In this document: one piece after another, positions 1 to 10,900 of the stretch
Layout: each line of letters starts with the position of its first letter
Position numbering within the stretch: the stretch's first letter is position 1
Source of the DNA: Entoloma clypeatum
Lineage: Eukaryota > Basidiomycota > Agaricomycetes > Agaricales > Entolomataceae
DNA: 64,000 nucleotides
Assembly: GCA_963565915.1 (NCBI GenBank)
Contig: OY751492.1
Span: 3,782,001 to 3,846,000 of the forward strand
Reading direction: 5' to 3'
Position numbers and translations under genes: made by a program
The notes under the pieces: model-generated
Seen by the model: the letters and a program-made list of their open reading frames with translations, nothing else
What the model was told of the DNA's origin: nothing
Database searches by the model: none

Positions 1-98
1 GAATATGTCTCAGAATCCCATGTGCATAACAATGACAGTGTTGGGAACGAAATCATGTTTTCTACATTTCCCACTTGATGGGCCACAAATATGCTTGT

Positions 99-531
99 TG
101 TAAGGGCAACCACTTTCACTTTTTACTTTTCCTTTCCTTTCTTCCTTTCCTTTCTATTCCACCATCTCCGACGTCCTCCGATCGTATCCGCTGTCTCCGA
201 CATCTTATCTGCCTCTCCACATCCGACGACTCCGCCCCCATCCGCTACTCTGCACGTCGGATCGCAGGTACTATCATTCATCTTGTTTCCATTCATCCTT
301 CATCACTACTCCCGATCATTGCTCATCATTCATGCGTCTCGTTTTATCTCTTATTTCATATCTCATTTTACTATTTATCTTGCTAGCTTGCAGGGGAATC
401 CTTAGAACTTTCTCTTCGGATCTCCCTTGCAAGGTGTGTGTTGTATTACTTATCAGACTGCTCAATCTAAACTTTGGATCTCTCTTGCAAGTATCTGAGT
501 TTGAGTCTTGGATCGTAAGGTCGCCCTTACA
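99..531 (+). repeat. gypsy-1 5' LTR
   Basis: 433 bp, rich in TCCGC/TCCGAC words in its first half. It differs from the 3' LTR at about 15 sites, and all but two of these can be explained by CpG transitions. R probably begins at 404, because the ten bases AGAACTTTCT there are exactly complementary to the primer-binding site just after the LTR. Confidence 0.95.
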
Positions 532-533
532 GT

Positions 534-543
534 AGAAAGTTCT
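534..543 (+). promoter_or_regulatory. gypsy-1 self-priming primer-binding site
   Basis: Two bases after the 5' LTR lies AGAAAGTTCT, the exact reverse complement of AGAACTTTCT at 404-413 inside the LTR. No TGG-starting match to a tRNA 3' end is present. In Tf1/sushi elements the 5' end of the mRNA folds back onto the PBS to prime reverse transcription; this pairing has the same geometry. The assignment to that mechanism is inference. Confidence 0.75.
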
Positions 544-691
544 CTTCTAATTGGACCGGGTCCAATTGCATCGTTGTCACAATTCTGCGCTTCGGAGCAG
601 CTTCGTCCGCTCCGACTCCGATACATCTCACACCCCTTCCAGTTCTTCTAATTACCTCTCCGTAACTGGTGATTCTGCTCCGCGCATAGTA

Positions 692-1813
692 ATGGACGAC
701 CCCAATCGCCTTGAACAGCTCAAGCACGAGTTCCAGGAACAACATCAAACTCTCGCTGATATCTCGACTCAACTTGACCAACTCCTCCTCGCCTTCAATG
801 CAATTCCTGCCCCAGCTCCGCCACCTATCCCACCTGCTCCCACACCCGCTATTATACCCGCTCCGCTCGCTCCGGCCAATCCGGGCATGCGTCGAGCAAA
901 ACCTGCCAATCCGTCGGACTTCAATGGATCACGCGCAAATGGCTGGACCTTTCTAAACTCCTGTGAATTGTTTATGGGGCTGGCTCCGGAACAGTTCGCA
1001 GACAACCACGCTAAAATTTATTGGGCTTTATCTTTCATGAAGAGTGGACGTGCAGCACGCTTTGCGGATCGCATTATCCGACAGGAGCGGAGGACCGGTG
1101 CAGTCTTTACAGCGGAGTTCACTCCGAAGAATGAGGAACAGGACGCGAGACTGATCCTCGAAGGATAATCCTATTATCAAGGTCAACAGGATGTCAAGAC
1201 CTATATTGACGAGTTCAAAGACTACATTGACAAAGCGGGCTATCAGGAGGATACCAACATCGTACTCAAATTCCACCATGGTCTCCGTTCCGACATTCAG
1301 AACGAGATTGCCACCCTGACCCACAGACGGCCTGCGGATGACAACCCTGATGAGTGGTACTCTGCAGCACGAGTCAATGACGACAATAGGATTGCCAACA
1401 AAGCCTTCAAAGCCACTGCTCCGACCCGCACCTCCGCCTTCCGCAATGTTGTCAGACCAAGAGTACCTGGCACCTCAGTATTCCCTCGCCCCTACATTCC
1501 CTTCACTCTGCGTACAGCTCCGCTCGTATCCGCATCCGCTCCGCCGACAAGGGACCCCAATGCAATGGACATTGATACTTCACGCATCAAAGGCAAGAAT
1601 GCCAATGCATGCTTCAGATGTAACAAAACGGGTCACTTTAGTCGTGAATGCCCCCTTCGCTTCGACGTTCGCTTCATGACAACGGAGGAGCAGGACAAGT
1701 TTGTTATGGAACAACTCATGGTCAAGGACGCAGCAGAAGGCAACTCCGTTCTGCCCACGGAGTCTGCGGAGTCGGAGGAAGGACAGGAGGATTTTCCTCC
1801 CCACAGCGAGTGA
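692..1813 (+). pseudogene. gag: gypsy-1 gag, one in-frame stop
   Basis: Structural Gag protein, which packages the element RNA. The likely start is the ATG at 692 (MDDPNRLEQ...); an upstream in-frame ATG at 551 would add 47 poorly conserved residues. A proline/alanine-rich linker is followed by the Gag fold around 870-1450 and a CCHC zinc knuckle near 1606-1650 (CFRCNKTGHFSREC). A TAA at 1166-1168 interrupts the frame, and the same frame continues through the knuckle to the TGA at 1811. The stop is therefore a lesion rather than the gene end. Pol lies in the -1 frame and overlaps the end of gag. Confidence 0.85.
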
Positions 1814-4800
1814 ACAGTGCGCCCTCATTGTCTGCTAAAAATCGTTATGCTGCCTTATTTATGGAACAATATAATCCTATACCCTCCATCTCTAAGCCTG
1901 CAAATGATCCCATAGTCGCACCCAACTCCACAAATCCCATCCGACTTCGCCTCTCTAAATGGGAGCGTCGGCTTCCAAAACAATATGTCCTCGCCTCCGC
2001 TCACTCTGACAATTCTATTGAACTAGACATAGTTCTTGAAACTACCGACACCAAAGACACACTATCACAAAAGGCCTTACTCGACAGCGGGGCAACAGGG
2101 TCGTTTATTGAACGCACTCTGGTCGAGAAACATCGACTCTCTACTCGAAAACTACAACACGCAATTCCGGTATACAACATTGACGGAACTCCAAATGAGG
2201 CCGGAGCAATAACGGAGGTGTTGGATGTAGTGCTCCGCTATCGGGATCACTCGGAACAGACCCAGCTTGCAGTCACAAGTTTGGGAAAACAAGAAATTGT
2301 GCTAGGCTTCACTTGGCTCAAAGAACACAACCCCGAGGTAGATTGGACATCAGGGGAAGTGAAGATGAGCCGGTGTCCTGCACGATGCCGGACATGCCAC
2401 CAAGAGGCAGCCCAAGAGCGGAAGGAGCGGAAGTTTGAACAAGTCCGCATCCAAGCCTGTCGGGTGGGTTCCACTCCAACATCCAGTCTAGAGGAGGAGG
2501 CTCCACGTGGCCCATGGGTGGAGGATGTCACAGAAGGAGAAGAAGCGGAGGAGTTAGCGGAAGACGATGAGGAAGAGGATGAGTTTGAGGAGGGAGACCG
2601 CCTTTTTGTCAGAACAGTACCCGTGGAGGCGGAGTTCATCCGCACTTCATCCAATATCTCGCAACGTCTATCGGAGGCCTTCCTCAGTAACCAAAAACCT
2701 AAATCTTTCCACGACTCTGTACCAGACCACTTGTTTGACTTCGAAGATGTATTCTCAAAGACCTCTTTCAACACCTTACCGGAAGAGCGGACTTGGGACC
2801 ACACCATTGAACTTGTTCCAGACGCCTCTCCGGCGGGGTGTAAGGTATATCTGCTTGCTCTGAACGAACAGAAGGAACTCGACATGTTTTTGGAGGAAAA
2901 CCTTGCAACTGGTCGGATCCGCCCTTCCAAGTCTCTGATGGCATCTCCAGTATTCTACATCAAGAAGAAGGATGGCTCGCTTCGTCTTGTACAAGACTAC
3001 CGGTCACTCAATTCCAAAACTATCAAAAATCCGCTTCCGCTCATATCCGAACTGATCAATAAACTTCAACGTGCTCAATACTTCACCAAGCTCGACATCC
3101 GCTGGGGCTACAACAATGTGCGGATAAAACCTGGAGACGAGTGGAAGGCCGCTTTTCGGACCAATCGCAGACTCTATGAACCGTTGGTGATGTTCTTCGG
3201 CCTCACTAATAGTCCATCCACATTCCAGACTATGATGAACGAGATCTTTCAGGACCTTATCACTGAAGGTGTAGTCTGTGTTTACCTTGACAACATACTC
3301 ATCTTCACGGAGACCCTTGCGGAGCATCGGAGGGTCACACGGATTGTACTGGAACGACTTCGCGAACACAAACTCTATCTAAAACCAGAGAAATGCAAGT
3401 TTGAACAAACGCGCATTGAATACCTAGGCCTTATTATTGAACAAGGACACATAGAGATGGATCTGGTGAAGGTAGCGGGGGTCGCGGAATGGCCTGCTCC
3501 GACAAACATCCGAGAAGTACAGTCCTTTCTGGGATTCACGAACTTCTATCGCCGTTTTATTGAAGGGTTTTTGGACATCGCGCGCCCTCTTTTCGAGCTC
3601 ACGAAGGAAGGGCACCTCTGGTCTTGGAGGGAGGGAGAAGTGTCCACATTGCTGATCATGGAAAGGAGTGGCGGATAGAAGCGGATAGCTCGGACTTTGC
3701 AACCGGAGCAGTACTGTCCCAACCAACAGAGGACGGTAAGTGGCACCCTGTTGCATTCTATTCCAAAAGCCTAAGTCTGGTGGAACGCAACTACGAGATC
3801 TACGACAAGGAGATGTTGGCAGTGGTCCGCGCATTGGAGGAGTGGAGGCACTTCCTTGAAGGAGCGGAGAAGACAGTGGAGATTTGGACAGACCACAAAA
3901 ATCTTGAGTATTTCATGACAGCTCAAAAACTAAATTGACGACAGGCTAGATGGTCCTTATACCTCGCTCATTTCGATTTCAAAATGCACCATCGACCTGG
4001 CAAGTCAATGGGCAAGTCCGACGCTTTGTCCCGATGAGTGGACCACAGAGATGGATTGCAGGACAACAAAAACATCATCCTTCTTCAACCAGAATTGTTT
4101 GCAGTGCAAGCAATGCGTGGGGTAACTGTTCAAGGGAAAGAACGCGACGTCCTCCGCCAGGTCCGACAGGGAATCCAAGAGGGGTTACTGGAAGATAGTG
4201 TGGCGGAGGTTGTCAAATCCCTTCCGACCATCGGAGTGGGGTCCGTCCGTAGTGCGGAGTGGAGGCAAGCGGAAGGTTTGCTCTACTTCAGGGATCGTAT
4301 CTATGTTCCTAACAATCCCCAACTGCGTCATCGGATCCTCACACAACACCATGACACTCTGGTGGCCGGACATCCTGGACGGTGGAAAACCTTGGAACTG
4401 GTGTTGCGCAATTACTGGTGGCCACACATGTCTCATTTAATAGGTCAATATTGCAAGACATGCGACCCATGCCTCCGCACCAAGGTCCGACGCACTCCAC
4501 CCTCCAGAGAGCTCAATCCGCTACCGGTCCCCACGGAGCGATGGCAAGTAACCAGTGTTGACTTCAACACTGAACTACCAGAAGCCCACAGCTACGACAC
4601 TATCATGGTTGTAGTGGACTCAGTAGGGAAACGGGGACACTTCATCCTGATGCACTCCGACATCTCTGCACTCGGGACTGCACGCTCCTATGTTCAAAAT
4701 GTCTGGAAACTCCACGGACTACCGGAGGCCATTGTCTCCGACCGAGGACCACAGTTTGTCGCCAAGTTCACACGCGAACTATACAGGCTGCTTAACATTA

Positions 4801-5973
4801 AGGTTGCTGCCTCGACAGTCTACCATCCGCAGTTGGACGGACAGACAGAGCGGGTCAATCAAGGATTGGAACAATACCTTCGCCTATTCATCAATGAACG
4901 TCAAGACGATTGGGACGAATGGCTTCCGATGGCGGAATTTGCATACAACAACCATGTTCACGCATTGACACATCAAACTCCATTCTACATTGACACCAGC
5001 CGCCATCCGCGCATGGGATTCGAACCTCGCAAGAAGCAGACAGAGATCGAGGCGGTAGCGGATTTCAGCCAGCGGATGAAGTCCGTGTTGAAACTTTTCC
5101 ATCACGTAGATTAGATTAGATTATATCACATGACCTTAGACATCTTTGATTACATACTTATTTGGTTGGAACAAACAGTAGTACGGTATATAAGACCAGA
5201 AAACTGTCAATATCAACAAGTTGTCTCTTGACTCTTAACCAGCTCCATCACTCTCATCAGCCTCAACCGCTCTCACCAGCCTCACCCTCCCAAACCATGT
5301 AAGTGGCTAGAACGGTTAAGTAGAGTACTTCCACACTGTAGCTGTGTTGCTCAGTACGCCTGTGGCTACTGCCCAGGTGGAACTTCAACAGTCCGCTCTA
5401 GAGGAGGCTCGCGCAGCACTGACAAAGGCAAAAGATGACATGGCGCGATACTACAACCAGCATCGGAGCACCACTCCGACATTCCGCCCGGGGGACAAGG
5501 TCTTTTTAGACTCATCAGACCTCAAAACCACCCGACCCACAAAGAAACTTGCCCATCGATACATAGGCCCTTTCCCAGTGGTCCGACCTGTCGGAACACA
5601 TGCCTACGAACTTCACCTTCCCCCTTCCATGTCCCGCGTTCATCCAGTATTCCATGTCGTCAAACTTTCACTAGTTCCCGACGACCCTTTCCGACGCCAA
5701 GTCTGCTCTCCTCCGCCTCCGACGGTAGTTGGAGAAGAATTGGAGTATGATGTTGAAAACCTCTTGGACAGCCGACTGCATCGAGGCAAGCTTCAATTCT
5801 TGGTCAAATGGAAGGGATATGGCTACAAAGAGAATTCCTGGGAAGCAGAAGACAATGTCCATGCTCCGCACCTAGTCCGCGACTTCTACCGACGCCATCC
5901 AGGAGCTCCGCGATGGATCGCCACCGCGATATTTGACTTGTTTCGCCTGACACGTCGAGACGCCGTGCCTTGA
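1648..5973 (+). pseudogene. pol: gypsy-1 pol (PR-RT-RH-IN-chromodomain), broken
   Basis: Polyprotein remnant in the -1 frame relative to gag. Visible domains: aspartic protease with DSGATGSF near 2083; an acidic linker at 2510-2600; reverse transcriptase about 2890-3400, whose catalytic box is YLDN (3283-3294) instead of YLDD; RNase H about 3675-3935 (EADSSDFATGAVL); integrase HHCC finger about 4320-4485 and D,D,E core about 4555-4865 with SDRGPQF and DGQTERVNQ; chromodomain about 5745-5900 (FLVKWKGYGYKENSWE). Breaks: a short deletion with frame change near 3640, TGA at 3936 and 4035 (both after or at expected arginines), and a solo LTR at 5086-5390. The chromodomain may target integration to heterochromatin, which would fit the repeat-rich location. 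Confidence 0.9.
5086..5390 (+). mobile_element. Solo copia LTR inside gypsy-1 pol
   Basis: 305 bp beginning TGTTGAAACTTTTCC and ending GGAACTTCAACA, the same family as the LTRs of copia-1 and copia-2 and in sense orientation on the plus strand. It carries GATTA repeats and a TATATAAG box. The perfect 5-bp duplication GTCCG flanks it (5081-5085, 5391-5395). No internal region remains, so it arose by LTR-LTR recombination of a full insertion. It landed between the integrase core and the chromodomain. Confidence 0.95.
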
Positions 5974-5984
5974 AGGGGGGGTGA
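5972..5984 (+). other. gypsy-1 polypurine tract
   Basis: A purine run dominated by seven G residues directly precedes the 3' LTR. This is the expected plus-strand primer site. It overlaps the end of pol. Confidence 0.75.
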
Positions 5985-6417
5985 TGTAAGGGCAACCACT
6001 TTCACTTTTTACTTTTCCTTTCCTTTCTTCCTTTCCTTTCTATTCCACCATCTCTGACGTCCTCCAATCATATCCGCTGTCTCCGACATCTTATCCACCT
6101 CTCCGCATCCGACGACTCCGCCCCCATCTGCTACTCCGCATGTCAGATCACAGGTACTATCATTCATCTTGTTTCCATTCATCCTTCATCACTACTCCCG
6201 ATCATTGCTCATCATTCATGCGTCTCGTTTTATCTCTTATTTCATATCTCATTTTACTATTTATCTCGCTAGCTTGCAGGGGAATCCTTAGAACTTTCTC
6301 TTCGGATCTCCCTTGCAAGGTGTGTGTTGTATTACTTATCAGACTGCTCAATCTAACCTTCAGATCTCCCTTGCAAGTATCTGAGTTTGAGTCTTGGATC
6401 GTAAGGTTGCCCTTACA
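5985..6417 (+). repeat. gypsy-1 3' LTR
   Basis: 433 bp, the same length as the 5' LTR, with the same 13-bp inverted ends. At two sites it carries CA where the 5' LTR carries TG, as expected if both decayed from an ancestral CG. Confidence 0.95.
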
Positions 6418-6422
6418 CTTGT

Positions 6423-7330
6423 TAACTAATGGATAGATGCCTATGAACTCATGAAAAGTATATATACAGTTAGATACTCAAGCTATGTATGATAGAGAAT
6501 CTGTATTCTGTAATGAGAGATCAAAACACAGGCAAAATCGTGATGCAACAGTGCATCATGGGTTACTCCAAACACCAAAACCAATGTTTTCCTCCTTTCC
6601 CCTTTCCACAACCACTTTAGTCTACATGTACTGTTTGTATACCATTGAAACATTGTATGTAAACCTCCTCAGACCATTCAACTAAAGTTCAAGGACTTGA
6701 TAAGGTGAATATGAGGAAAATAGGTCAAAAATTTGACCAAAATCTTTTATTTCACCTTTGGACTCTCCACATTCAGGGGATCTCAGAACACCTTCATTTT
6801 TCAAATTTGGTTCATTCCTTAGGGAGATATGACACTTTTCCTCAAATCTGCACATTTGATTATTTCTATCATATCTGGACTTCTAAAAATTATACAAAGT
6901 GTGTCACAAGGTGAATACATATGCAGTCATGAGTCCTATTGCTTCAAACTATTATTAAATCATGAGGAAGGCACCGTGCATGCCTGCATGATGTCTTTGG
7001 TGCATTGTTTACTATTATTTGGTTCAGACCATGGGACCTCTATAACTTGGAATCCGTGGCGAAATTTGATAAAATAAATACATACTTGATGATACAACAT
7101 GCTCCCCTACCTAACTGATATAGTAGAAAAGTTTACTTGTTCCTGTGTAGAGATAATGAGGAGGATGTGCGATATTTTTGGAGATTTGTTTACATGTATT
7201 TGACATGTGTGATGTGTGTGTGTCGCACATCATGCAACATTGAACCCACACATCCACCCATTACTGACTGTGCAATGAGGAGCACACATGCTGAAAAGCT
7301 CAGAATATATACATGGATTTTTATTCAATC
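6423..7330 (+). repeat. Dispersed repeat family R, copy R1
   Basis: About 900 bp of AT-rich non-coding DNA. It is clearly related to 54308-55222 (same strand) and to parts of 35700-36335 and 18836-19297 (opposite strand). Shared landmarks are the segments around CTCAAGCTATGTAT, TTGATAAGGTGAATA and the terminal CACATCCACCCATT. No coding capacity or terminal repeats were recognised. gypsy-1 stands directly at its left side, so the original 5' part is not visible. Confidence 0.7.
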
Positions 7331-7394
7331 AGTCATGAGCAGCACAAACTGGTCATAAGCATCAAAAATGGTAAAAAACCATTACATCAGCATG

Positions 7395-7594
7395 GATTAA
7401 AGGCTTGCTTTCACTGATGGCCTGTCGCCGGTCTGTCGCCGGTCTGTCGCCAGTCTTTCGCCGGTTTTTGGCTGTGGTGTCTTTCGCCAGTGAATTATTT
7501 GCTGATCTGTCGTTAGCATTGTTCTTTGTATATGGAGTGTTGCCGACACTCAAGCCTCACTTCTGCTGATGGGTCATCAATTCGCCGATGGCCT
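7395..7594 (+). repeat. TCGCCGG satellite, left segment
   Basis: The first visible monomer of a tandem satellite runs from GCCTGTC at 7420 to the same word at 7591 (171 bp). It is dense in TCGCCGGT. copia-1 interrupts the array, and the last five bases here (GGCCT, 7590-7594) are its target duplication. Confidence 0.8.
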
Positions 7595-7904
7595 TGTTGA
7601 AGTTCCACCTGGGCGCTAGCCACAGGTGTACTGAAGCAACTGGCTACAGTGGAAGTACTCTATGATACCGCTCTGACCACTTACATAGGTTGGAGAGGGT
7701 GAGGCTGGTGAGAGCGGTTGAGGCTGGTAAGAGCGATGGAAGCGGTTAAGAGTCAAGAGACAACTTGTTGGTATTGACAGTTTCCTGGTCTTATATACCG
7801 TACTACTGTTTGTACCAACCAAACAAGTATGTAATGAAGATATGTAAAGGTCACGTGATGTAATCTAATCTAATCTAATCTACGTGATGGGAAAAGTTTC
7901 AACA
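7595..7904 (-). repeat. copia-1 3' LTR
   Basis: 310 bp. On the minus strand it contains four tandem GATTA units, an intact CACGTG E-box (7852-7857) and a TATATAAG motif. A run of seven C on the plus strand (7905-7911) reads as the GGGGGGG polypurine tract just upstream of it on the minus strand. Confidence 0.95.
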
Positions 7905-7982
7905 CCCCCCCATATTTAGTACATACTTCTAAATACATCTTACTTTTTCCCACATATATATATATAGGTACTTTTGTTTCGC

Positions 7983-10900
7983 CTAGTTCTTTATCAGTCC
8001 GAAGTATGGGATAAACTTGGAAAAGAGGATTTTCCCCAGATTCTTAGTTAAAAGATCTGCAGGGTTGTTCACTCCTTCAATGAATTCGACCGTAATTATT
8101 CCTTCGGAGACTTTTTCTCTGACGAAGTGGAATCGCACGTCAATGTGCTTGGATCGTTTCTCGGTTACAGGGTTGGATGCGATAAAGACGGAGCCGTTGT
8201 TGTCTCCGTAGATCGGTACTGATCCGATCTGCATTCCAAGTTCGGCAAGCATGCTTCTCAGCCATGTTGCTGCGCGACTGCAATCTGATAACGCCATATA
8301 CTCTGCTTCTGTGGAAGAGAGGGCAATGGTCTTTTGCGCCGATGATACCCATGTTACTGCTCCAGACGCCAGTGATATGAAGAAGCCAGTGGTAGACCTC
8401 CTCGTGTTCTCATCTGATGCCCAATCGGAGTCTGTGAATGCATAGATTCCTTTCCCTGAGTCGCCATCATACATGATTGCGTAATTTTTTGTCGCCTTTA
8501 GATACCTGCAAATATCCCTAGCCACTTCTAAATGGCGTTTGGTGGGATTTGCGGAAAACTGCGACATTTTAATCACAGCAAAACAGATGTCTGGCCTCGT
8601 TCCAATCATCAGATATAGAAGTGATCCGATGACAGATTGGTACTTTGATCGAAGTTCTGCATTGGGTTCATCTTCGGACATCATGGGTTTGTAGCCCGTA
8701 GGAAGTGGGGTATGGGTGGCGTTAGATTCGCTCATCCCCATTCGTTCGAGTATTTTCTCAAGGTAAGGTACTTGATCAATGAAGATACGTTTCCCACGTT
8801 GCCTTATTTGGATAGAGAGAAATTCTTTCAGTTCCCCATCAGGCACAAGGTGCCCTAGGTCCCTACATTCCCATGTGGTCATGAAGGCCTTTTTCTTCTC
8901 TAGCGTGTACTCTCGGTTTGTGCCGAGAAAAGCAGAGTCGTCGACATATATGACGGCGATTACAATTTCCCCTTTGGTACTTTTGTGAATGAACACTCCC
9001 GCATCAGAGTGAAGCCGGACAAAGCCGAGCTTTTTCATGGAGGAATCAAGTTCCCTCCACCAGGCTAATGCGGCCTGCTTAAGTCCATATAGAGCTTTGA
9101 ATAGTTGGTACACGAGGTGCTCTTTCCCTTTTACTATGTAGCCCTCAGGCTGTCGCATGTAAATGACTTCTCGGAGCGTTCCGTAGAGGAAGGCTGATGA
9201 GACGTCCAACAGTGTCATGAACCACCCTTCAAGGGCTGTCAATGCCAGTATCAGTCGGACGGTTTCATATCTTACGACTGGTGAGAAGATCTGATCAAAG
9301 TCGATCCCTTCCACCTGCGAGAAGCCTTTTGCGACAAGGCGCGCTTTCAGACGCCCGTCGGATTTTTCGTTATAAACCCATTTGTTCCTTAGAGCTTTCC
9401 TCCCTGCAGGCAGGGGTACTAGCTCCGTGATCACCCCGCGGCGTTTGAGCATGTCTAGCTCTTTACGTTCAGCCGCATACCAGTCTTCTTTATTTGGAAG
9501 AGGGTGTATGTCTTTATGGGACATTTCAACGATGCCAACTTGGGCTGATATTGCCTCCATCAGGAGGTCATTCATCCATGCCGTTTGACCGCCCAATCTC
9601 CGTCTTCGATCTAATTTTTCAAGATCAGACGCTGGAGTGTCTTCCCCATAGATGCTTCCTGGCATCTTCCGAACTCGTCGTTCCCTGATCGGTCGATCTG
9701 GTACTTGCTCGGGTTCCGGAGTGGGTACTCGTGGTTCGTCATCAGGCTCACTGGCAGGTATTTCGTTGTCTGATTCAGGTTGATCCTGTTCAATGGGAAC
9801 TGAGTCCTGAGGTGTTTCATTGTGACTATCGTCGTCGTTGCTGCCAGGGATGAGATCCTCAAACTCATCAGCCGGCTCTGGGTTTTCCATTTCTGGATGG
9901 TTTTCTGGCAAAGGGTCGATGTGGCATCTAGGGTACTTGCTTTCATCAAAGATAGCTTTCCCACCCATGAAAATCGTGTTAGTCTCAGGATCCATGAAGC
10001 GGTATCCTTTGACCCCTGGTTTTGATCCGAGATAAATCATCAATCGAGATCTTGACTCCAGGGAGTTTCTGCGTTTTTCTTTTGGGATATATACATATGC
10101 TTGGCATCCGAAGACTCTGACGCTGGACAAGTCGGGGATCTCATTGGTCACCCTGAAATGAGGGGTTTTCCATTCAAGACGCCGCATGGGGGTTCTGTTG
10201 TATAGAAATGCTGCATGTTCCAAACAGAATTCCCACCACATCGGCGGTAGACATGCGTCGAAACGTAATGCCTGAGATTTTTCCCACAGAGTTCGATTTA
10301 TTCGTTCTGCTCTACCATTCTGCTGATGCTGATATGGGAGTGTGACGTCGATCAGAATTCCATGATCGGCAAGTACATCCTTGTATTCGTTGAATTCTCC
10401 ACCTCCATCAACCCGCCATTTTTTAGGGGTGGCAGCGAATTGATTCTGGATCATCGCAAGGAATTGTTTCAGCGCCGTGATGGCGCCTGACTTCTTCCTA
10501 AGCAAGACGACCCAGACATGGGAAGAAAAATCATCCAAAAAGGTAAGGAAATATTTGTACTTGTGGTACGATGCCGTGGATATCTGTTTCAAGTCCGAAT
10601 GGATCAAATCAAAGGGTTTGACAGCCCTTGTCACCGAGTTAGGGTAAGATTGATTCGGCATTTTCCCTTTTAGACACCCCGTGCAGCTTTCCTGTGATTT
10701 CTCACGTACTAACGTTTTGGGTACTCCTTTGGTACTGGTGGGAATCTTATTGAGCGCCTGGTCATTTGGGTGGCCAAGGCGTTTATGCCAGGTTTCAACA
10801 GTGATTTCGCTAGAGATCGCGTGGATTTGGTCGTAGCGTATTTCAGTGTCTAACCAATAAATGGTTTGTCCGATGAAATGAGGCGAAAACTGTATTTTGT

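Larger units (their letters stand above)
99..6417 (+). mobile_element. Ty3/Gypsy chromovirus (gypsy-1), full length, inactive
   Basis: A complete LTR retrotransposon. Two 433-bp LTRs (99-531, 5985-6417) begin TGTAAGGGCAACC and end with its inverted complement, GGTCGCCCTTACA in the left LTR and GGTTGCCCTTACA in the right. The element is flanked by a perfect 5-bp target duplication, CTTGT, at 94-98 and 6418-6422. Gag, protease, RT, RNase H, integrase and a C-terminal chromodomain lie in that order, which is the chromovirus order. It cannot be autonomous: gag has an in-frame TAA, pol has a deletion with frame change near 3640 and TGA stops at 3936 and 4035, the RT catalytic box reads YLDN, and a solo copia LTR splits the integrase from the chromodomain. 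Confidence 0.96.

Noticed and set aside
1640..1813. Programmed -1 frameshift site between gypsy-1 gag and pol
   Set aside because: The -1 frame relation is real, but I could not find a canonical X-XXY-YYZ heptamer in the overlap.
99..6417. Repeat-induced point mutation (RIP) of Neurospora type
   Set aside because: LTR differences are at CpG in both strands, not at CpA, and their density is low.
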